From: JAUQQI01 sp042408785
GTDB lineage: Bacteria; Chloroflexota; Dehalococcoidia; JAUQQI01
Assembly (NCBI GenBank): GCA_042408785.1
Contig: JBHOQU010000032.1
Coordinates: 54,234-118,233 of the forward strand
Direction of reading: 5' to 3'
Length of the DNA stretch: 64,000 nt
The notes beneath the pieces are model-generated. The model was not told where the DNA came from and did no database searches. It was given only the letters and a program-made list of their open reading frames with translations. A program made the translations under genes and the position numbers. Shown one piece after another: positions 59,319 to 64,000 of the stretch; within the stretch, counting starts at the first letter, position 1; the number at the start of each line of letters is the position of its first letter.

Positions 59319-59347
59319 ATCATAGTCAGAGAAATGCTCCCTGTCAA
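59319..59347 (-). promoter_or_regulatory. Promoter of the binding-protein gene, TTGACA-N17-TATGAT
   Basis: On the minus strand TTGACA (59347-59342) and TATGAT (59324-59319) are exactly 17 bases apart, predicting a start near 59312 and a 22-base leader. It allows the binding protein to be made at a higher level than the permeases. The -35 continues as TTGACAGGGAG, like the rpsU-region promoters. Confidence 0.8.
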
Positions 59348-59402
59348 GATGGGCCGCACATTAGCATGCGAAACCGATGTTGTATTGGGGCAAGACCGCC
59401 GG

Positions 59403-60332
59403 TTAGCGAAGCTGGTGGGGGTCCAGGGCATCCCGCAGCCCGTCCCCAACGTAGTTGATGGCCAGCACCGTGGTGAAGATCATCAGGCCGGGGAACAGCG
59501 CCATGTGGGGGGCAAAGTCCAGAAAATCCTTGGCGTCGAAGAGCATCCGGCCCCAGGTTGGGATATCTGGTGGGAACCCGAGGCCCAGAAACGACAGGGC
59601 CGACTCGGCGATGATCGCCTGGCCGACGCCGAGGGTTGCGGCGACGATGACGGGGCTCAGGACGTTCGGTAAGATGTGGGCCAGTATGAGCCGGTGGGTT
59701 GGGGCTCCGATGCAGCGGGCGGCTTCGATGAACTCCTTCTGCTTAACCGAGAGAAATGCGGCCCGCACCAGCCGGGCCGTTGACATCCAGTTGAACCCCC
59801 CGATAACCCCCACAATAAGGAGAAAGATGCCTACTTCCGGCCCGAACCGGGCGCGCAGAGGGTCCCGGAACAGGTAGATAAGCAGCAACAGGAGGGGAAG
59901 CTGGGGCATGGAAATAAACAGGTCGGTTACCCGCATCAAGAGCCCGTCGGCGATGCCCCCGAAAAACCCCGACACCGCCCCAACGGCGGTCCCGAGCACG
60001 ACGGCGATGACCATGGCGGCCAGACCCACCGCCAGGGATATCCGGCCGCCCCACAGCACCCGGGCCAGGATGTCCCGACCCAGGTCGTCGGTCCCCATCG
60101 GAAACTGGGTCGAGGGCGGGGCCATTGCCCGCCCGAAGTCAATCTCGTCGATACGACGGGGGTAAGTCTGAGACCCGACCAGGGTGACGGCTACCAGCAG
60201 GGCAAGGACGACGAGCCCGGCCATCGCCGGCCGGTGCCGCCGGAACTGGTCCCAGGCCAGCGCCCAGGGCGACCGGACCGGCCGCAAGACGGCCCCGGCG
60301 GCCGGGGTAAGCGCTTCAGCCGGTCCCCGCAT
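59403..60332 (-). CDS. ABC transporter permease, OppC/DppC type
   Basis: This 309-residue inner-membrane protein has an N-terminal OppC_N helix (about 35-55) and a BPD_transp_1 domain with five helices. PMGTDDLGRDILARVLWGGR starts the domain, and the EAA loop reads EAARCIGAPTHRLILAHILPN. The protein ends YVGDGLRDALDPH, typical of the family. The ATG overlaps the oppB-like stop as TGATG. The ATPase subunits are not in this window. Confidence 0.93.
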   Translation of the reverse strand: MRGPAEALTPAAGAVLRPVRSPWALAWDQFRRHRPAMAGLVVLALLVAVTLVGSQTYPRRIDEIDFGRAMAPPSTQFPMGTDDLGRDILARVLWGGRISLAVGLAAMVIAVVLGTAVGAVSGFFGGIADGLLMRVTDLFISMPQLPLLLLLIYLFRDPLRARFGPEVGIFLLIVGVIGGFNWMSTARLVRAAFLSVKQKEFIEAARCIGAPTHRLILAHILPNVLSPVIVAATLGVGQAIIAESALSFLGLGFPPDIPTWGRMLFDAKDFLDFAPHMALFPGLMIFTTVLAINYVGDGLRDALDPHQLR

Positions 60333-61244
60333 CAATCGAACCTTATCCGAGGGTCCAGTATTCCGTAAAGGACATCGGCAATCAGGTTAAAAACAACCAC
60401 CAAAACGGCGTAAATAAAGGTGATGGCCATAATGACGGGGGTGTCGCTCCGCTCAATGGAAGTGATAAGTAGGGAGCCGATGCCGGGCACCCGAAAGATC
60501 TGCTCGGTGATCACCGCCCCGGTGAAGACGGCCGGGGTGTTCAGGGCAACCAGGGTTACCACCGGGATGAGGGCATTGCGCACGACGTGCCCCAGGACCA
60601 CCTGGGCCTCCCCAAGGCCCTTGGCCCGGGCTACCCGGACATAATCGAGGCGGATGACGTCGAGCACGGCGGCCCGGACGAAGCGGGCCAGACTGGCCGC
60701 CTGAAAAAGGGCCAGGACGGTCACGGGCATAACCGCCTGACCAGGCCCAACCCTTCCCCCTGCAGGGTTGTGCTGTAGATAAAGGGGAGCCACCGCAGCT
60801 TCACTGAGAAGATAATTATCAGGAGCAGGCCGGTGAAAAATGTCGGCAGTGAAAAGCCGATAAATGTCAGCGTGGTGATTACATGGTCCAATACCGAGTA
60901 TTGTTTGACGGCAGATATTACGCCAACAGGTACAGCGATTAACACGCTGATAACGTAAGCCGTACCGACTACATAGAGTGTGGTGGGGAGGCGCTGGAGG
61001 ATGAGTTCAAAGACCTCCATCCGGCTGGCGAAAGAATACCCCCAGTTGCCCTGAAGCAGGGCGGTCAGCCATTTCACGTAGCGGACGTGGACCGGGTCGT
61101 CGAGACCGAGCTGGCGGCGGATGTCGGGATGTTCGGATTGGACCCGAACTCGGCCATTGGGTCCCCGGGGGCCAGGGCCAGGATGGTAAAAACCACCGCG
61201 CTGATGGCCAGCAGCGTCGGGACTGCCGTAATCAGCCTCGTCAC
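60332..61244 (-). pseudogene. ABC transporter permease, OppB/DppB type, with two frameshifts
   Basis: One OppB protein is split over three frames. The first (GTG 61244 to about 61135) encodes the first helix and LALAPGDPMAEFGSNPNIP. The second (about 61135-60745) encodes IRRQLGLDDPVHVRYVKWL through LPFIYSTTLQGEGLGL. The third (about 60760-60332) encodes MPVTVLALFQAASLARFVR, the EAA loop ARAKGLGEAQVVLGHVVRNA and the ending LYGILDPRIRFD. A few residues seem to be missing at both junctions. The first junction lies between ACATCCC and ACATCCG repeats. The perfect promoter upstream and intact oppC suggest a recent lesion or sequence errors, not old decay. Confidence 0.78.
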
Positions 61245-61269
61245 GTCATGCCCCGCGGCGTGCTAGCTC

Positions 61270-61298
61270 ATTATATGTCCCGTGGAAAACTCTGTCAA
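61270..61298 (-). promoter_or_regulatory. Consensus promoter TTGACA-N17-TATAAT of the permease genes
   Basis: On the minus strand TTGACA (61298-61293) and TATAAT (61275-61270) both match perfectly with ideal 17-base spacing. Transcription should begin near 61263, about 19 bases before the GTG of the broken oppB-like gene. Confidence 0.88.
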
Positions 61299-61544
61299 AA
61301 CTCGCGGAGCGGTCGGTTCCCTTCGTTTTATCGGCCACCTTCCCGGTCAGAAGGTCGGGGCGGGAAAGGGCGGGGTCAACCCGGCGACGCAGGGCCGTGG
61401 TGCAACGCACATTCGCATCTTGTCTGCCAGCAATTTAGGACACAACTGAAGACCCCATCGGCCAAGGCTCCGGGGCCTTGATGGACTAACTGAAATGTGT
61501 TATTAATTACTGAACACCCAATCCTATGCGAAGTGGAGCGGATA
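61299..61544 (+). other. Leader region of the LuxR-type regulator
   Basis: About 245 bases without a gene. It holds a possible promoter TTGATG (61478-61483)-N17-TATTAA (61501-61506) that would give a 32-base leader with GGAG before the ATG at 61545. A short hairpin (CAAGGC...GCCTTG, about 61464-61480) overlaps the -35. The rest shows nothing I recognise. Confidence 0.4.
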
Positions 61545-62201
61545 ATGCGAGTCGTCATCGGCAACCAGCACGATTTCGTCAGACGCCAGCTTAAACACCT
61601 CCTCGACCGGGAACCCAACATTCAGGTTATCGGGGAAGCAAGCCACGCCCTTCGGTTTCAGCGCCTTATCCTGGCATATTCCCCCGACGTGGGAGTTATC
61701 GACCTCGGACTTCTGGAAGAGCTGGACGTCGGACTCGGCAGTTTTTCCACACCTATTGTTGTCCTGGCCGACGAAAACCAGCCCGCCGTCGAAATGGGCC
61801 TGGTAAGGGCCCTCAAGGTCGGCATTCTCGGGGCCGTTTACCTCTCGACCCCGCCCGATGAGCTGACGGCGGTGGTTCGGGCCGCCGCCAGGGGCGTCGC
61901 CGCCTTCGACCGCCGCCTGGCCGCCAGGCTTGCCGGCCTCTGCGCCCAGGTCACCGAAGTCGCCGACCCGGCCGCGGCCCCCGTCTTGCTTACCGAGCGG
62001 GAGCGGCTCTACCTCCGGCTTATTGCCGCCGGCCTCTCCAACAAGGAGATCGCCCGCCGCCTCGGTTTGGCCGAAAGCACGGTCAAGAACAGCCTTTCGG
62101 CCCTCTTCAACAAGCTTATGGTCTCCGACCGGACCCAGGCGGCCGTCTACGCCCTCCGGGCCGGGATCGTTCCCGACCTGCTCAACTCCCGAACCGGGTA
62201 A
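61545..62201 (+). CDS. NarL/LuxR-type regulator with degenerate receiver domain
   Basis: This 218-residue protein has a receiver-like N-terminal half and a LuxR helix-turn-helix at the C-terminus (LTERERLYLRLIAAGLSNKEIA and STVKNSLSALFNKL, about 145-200). In the receiver the acidic pair is replaced by N7-Q8 (IGNQHDF). The phosphoryl-acceptor position keeps D53 (VIDLGL), the Thr/Ser switch is A75, and the conserved Lys is replaced (VYLSTPP). Phosphorylation is therefore unlikely, and another signal may control it. No histidine kinase is adjacent. The ATG at 61545 follows GGAG. The ATG at 61497 would add a non-conserved extension. Confidence 0.88.
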   Translation: MRVVIGNQHDFVRRQLKHLLDREPNIQVIGEASHALRFQRLILAYSPDVGVIDLGLLEELDVGLGSFSTPIVVLADENQPAVEMGLVRALKVGILGAVYLSTPPDELTAVVRAAARGVAAFDRRLAARLAGLCAQVTEVADPAAAPVLLTERERLYLRLIAAGLSNKEIARRLGLAESTVKNSLSALFNKLMVSDRTQAAVYALRAGIVPDLLNSRTG

Positions 62202-62233
62202 AAGCGGGCCCCGGCCGGCGGTAAAATTAAACG

Positions 62234-63745
62234 GTGACCGGCCGGCGCGGCGACGACCTGCTCCTGCTCACCCTCGGCCGGGACGGTCTAAGATACCTGA
62301 CCGGCCTGGCCGGGGAGGCCTTTGCCGAGCTTTTGGAAGCCTCCCTGCTCCACCCCGAAGTCGTCTACGTCCCTGCCCCCGACGCCCAGACCGCCCTCGC
62401 CCTGGCCGACGGCCTGGCCCGGGCCACCGGTGGCCCGGTGGTGATTAACCTGAGGCACGCCCCTCCGTTCAGCCCGGACCCCTGGGCGGCCCTCGGCCTG
62501 CCGGCCGTCATCCTCACCGGCCGGGACCTCCGGCTGCCGGCCAAGGCCCGCCTCGAACCCGCCGACCCGGCCGCCCTGGTGGAGGGGATTCGGGTGGCGG
62601 CCCGGACGGCCATCCTGCCCCCCACCGGCCCCGTCCAGGTGGCCTTTGGGGCCGAACTGCTGACCGCCCCCGGGCCGGCGGAGGTCCCTTACCTGCGCCG
62701 TCAGTTCCTGCCCCTTAACCAGCCCCCCGACCCCGATGCCGTTCGGGAAGCGGCCGACCTATTGCTGGCCGCCGAGCGGCCCGTTCTGGTGGCCGGGCCC
62801 GAGCTGGTCCGATACGGGGCCGTTGAAGAGGCGGTCGCTCTGGCCGAACTTCTGGGCCTGCCGGTCTTTTTAGACCCCGCCCCCGGCCCGTACTTCGGCT
62901 TCCCCACCGGCCACCGAGCCTGCTTCGGCTACCCGGCACCGGAGAAGGCCGCCTGGGCCGGGGCCGACCTGGTGATAGTGGCCGGCCGCCTCCGCCCCAG
63001 CCCGGCTCCCGACCCCCTCCTGGAAAGCCTGCCGCCCGGGGCCCAGGTCCTGGCCGTCTCTCCCTGGGGCCCGGCGTGGGTTGCGGCCCACGGGCGGGGC
63101 CTCGAGCTGGTGGCCGACCCCGGCTCGGGATTGCGGGCCCTCCGGGCGCGGGTCGAAGGCTGGCTCACGACCGTGGAAGCCCGGCGGGCCGAGGAGCGGG
63201 CCCGCCGGCTCCGGGCTCCCGAGGTCCCCACCGACCAGGACCCGGTGGTCGGGGCCGCCGTGGACTACTTGGGCGACGACGGCATCCTCCTGGCCGGGGA
63301 CCCGGCGGTGGCCCCGGCTGGGATCCGTCGGCCCGACCCGGCAACCATCTGGCCGGCCCCTCCCGGGATTCGGGGCTGGGGGGCGGCGGCTGCCGTCGGC
63401 GCCTGGCTGGGCCTGCCCACCCGCCGCCACGTCGCCTTGATAGACGATGCCGACCTCATCGGGGGGCTTGGGGGCCTCTGGGTTGCCGCCAGGTTCCGTC
63501 TCCCCGTTCGAATTGTGGTCCGGAACCGGCGGGCCTACGGTGGGGTGACGGCCGTCCTGGGGCGCCGGCAAATTCAAGGCCTGGATGAGGCCGAGCTAGC
63601 CCGCCTGGACGAGCCGGTGCCGGACCTTAAGGCCCTGGTCGGGGCCTTCGGGGTTGAATTTCGCTGGGCGCCCGCCGCCGACCTCGGGGCGGCCCTTAAA
63701 GAAGCCATGGGCGCCGACGGACCGGTGGTTATCGAGGCCGGCTAG
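62234..63745 (+). CDS. ThDP-dependent enzyme family protein with degenerate motifs
   Basis: This 503-residue protein has the three-domain layout of acetolactate synthase/benzoylformate decarboxylase. The N-terminal domain shows LADGLARATGGPVVINLRHA, and a central domain carries ERPVLVAGPE. The C-terminal domain has ALIDDADLIGGLGGLWVAARFRLPVRIVVRN. The activating Glu expected eight residues before the ADG Asp is Ala. The cofactor motif GDG...NN reads DDA...NR. ThDP chemistry is thus doubtful as usually understood. The GTG start has a TAAAAT 7 bases upstream, which hints at a leaderless transcript. It ends on a CTAG shared with the Rieske gene. Confidence 0.82.
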   Translation: MTGRRGDDLLLLTLGRDGLRYLTGLAGEAFAELLEASLLHPEVVYVPAPDAQTALALADGLARATGGPVVINLRHAPPFSPDPWAALGLPAVILTGRDLRLPAKARLEPADPAALVEGIRVAARTAILPPTGPVQVAFGAELLTAPGPAEVPYLRRQFLPLNQPPDPDAVREAADLLLAAERPVLVAGPELVRYGAVEEAVALAELLGLPVFLDPAPGPYFGFPTGHRACFGYPAPEKAAWAGADLVIVAGRLRPSPAPDPLLESLPPGAQVLAVSPWGPAWVAAHGRGLELVADPGSGLRALRARVEGWLTTVEARRAEERARRLRAPEVPTDQDPVVGAAVDYLGDDGILLAGDPAVAPAGIRRPDPATIWPAPPGIRGWGAAAAVGAWLGLPTRRHVALIDDADLIGGLGGLWVAARFRLPVRIVVRNRRAYGGVTAVLGRRQIQGLDEAELARLDEPVPDLKALVGAFGVEFRWAPAADLGAALKEAMGADGPVVIEAG

Positions 63746-64000
63746 ATGTGGACGTAAACCAGCTGGTCTTCGACGGAGACGGGGTAGGTTTCGGCCCGGG
63801 GCGGGGGCTCCACGCTGACCCTATAGGCCCGCACCCGGGTCTTATGGGGGTCTACCACTGCCTGGCCCGTCCGAAGGTCAAACTCCCAGCCGTGCCACGG
63901 ACAGCGCAAAATGAACCCCTCGTCCTGGTAGCGGTGCTCCCCGGGACCCTCAGCTACCACCAGCCCCGAAACCCGGCCCAGACACAAAGGCCCACCCTGA
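63742..64000 (-). CDS. Rieske-type [2Fe-2S] domain protein (N-terminus outside window)
   Basis: The visible part (about 85 residues) begins QGGPLCLGRVSG, so the first Cys-His pair lies beyond the window edge. The second cluster-binding box is RCPWHGWEFDLRTG, with Cys and His two residues apart. The rest resembles small Rieske ferredoxins such as those serving nitrite reductases and ring-hydroxylating oxygenases. It converges on the ThDP-like gene with a shared CTAG stop. Confidence 0.88.
   Translation of the reverse strand, partial: QGGPLCLGRVSGLVVAEGPGEHRYQDEGFILRCPWHGWEFDLRTGQAVVDPHKTRVRAYRVSVEPPPRAETYPVSVEDQLVYVHI

Noticed and set aside
1..64000. CRISPR array, tRNA or rRNA genes, insertion sequences
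   Set aside because: No regularly spaced repeats, cloverleaf-like segments, rRNA signatures or transposase frames were seen on reading both strands.

Overview
The window is one gene-dense stretch of a high-GC (roughly two-thirds G+C) bacterial chromosome. It contains no rRNA or tRNA genes, CRISPR array, transposase or phage genes. Gene content points to a monoderm bacterium: MurT/GatD lipid II amidation, a YqfF/PgpH-type HD phosphodiesterase, bS21, a class II (B12) ribonucleotide reductase under NrdR boxes, an FMN riboswitch in front of ribDE-BA-H, and no outer-membrane genes. The mix of UroD-like, HpaI-like, RraA-like, S9, M20, DRTGG and DUF4349 proteins suggests Chloroflexota. A deep-branching Bacillota is the main alternative, and this assignment is inference only. 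Genes are packed very tightly: many ATGA/GTGA/TTGA start-stop overlaps, convergent genes sharing a CTAG stop, and several promoters lying so close to the start codon that the transcripts should be leaderless.

Layout. 1-6.2 kb (minus): S9 peptidase, HAD phosphatase, HpaI-like aldolase, UroD-like protein, PyrE and an M20 peptidase in one operon. 6.4-11 kb: FmdB zinc ribbon and Dtd (plus), then a minus-strand block of rpsU, yqeY, a PgpH-like c-di-AMP phosphodiesterase and a polysaccharide deacetylase. 11-13.9 kb (plus): a MIP18/DUF59 protein with a recombinase-like tail, an amidohydrolase and a zinc alcohol dehydrogenase, a trio otherwise familiar from propane-type monooxygenase operons. 13.9-20.2 kb: mdh (minus), then glgA, a GalT-like enzyme, a GT2, a polyprenyl synthase and surE. 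20.2-23.9 kb: prmA-rsmE (minus) divergent from aspS. 23.9-31.5 kb (minus): a five-gene surface-polysaccharide operon, with a fused Wzz/BY-kinase followed by four polytopic glycosyltransferases. It is divergent from murT-gatD-tauE (31.5-34.4 kb) through overlapping -35 boxes.

34.5-46.7 kb: nrdJ with two NrdR boxes, galU and an AI-2E family exporter (minus); a BioD-like/DRTGG protein and an MFS carrier (plus); a zinc ribbon protein, a second MFS carrier and an AstE-like zinc hydrolase (minus); an Ldh-family oxidoreductase (plus); a frameshifted GNAT remnant and a DUF4349 protein (minus). 46.8-48.1 kb: pyrimidine-nucleoside phosphorylase. 48.1-53.8 kb (minus): riboswitch-controlled ribD-ribE-ribBA-ribH running on into a GNAT, a holin-like protein and an SH3 protein. 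53.8-61.3 kb: an SDR, a second S9 peptidase with an RraA-like protein, and a peptide-type ABC transporter (binding protein, OppC, and an OppB broken by two frameshifts) without its ATPases. 61.5-64 kb: a LuxR regulator with a degenerate receiver, a ThDP-fold protein with degraded cofactor motifs, and a truncated Rieske protein.

The strongest leads are the DUF59/recombinase-like fusion in an orphan monooxygenase-accessory trio, the surface-glycan operon coupled to murT/gatD by shared promoter DNA, the GlgA/GalT-like pair, and the degenerate-receiver/degenerate-ThDP pair.
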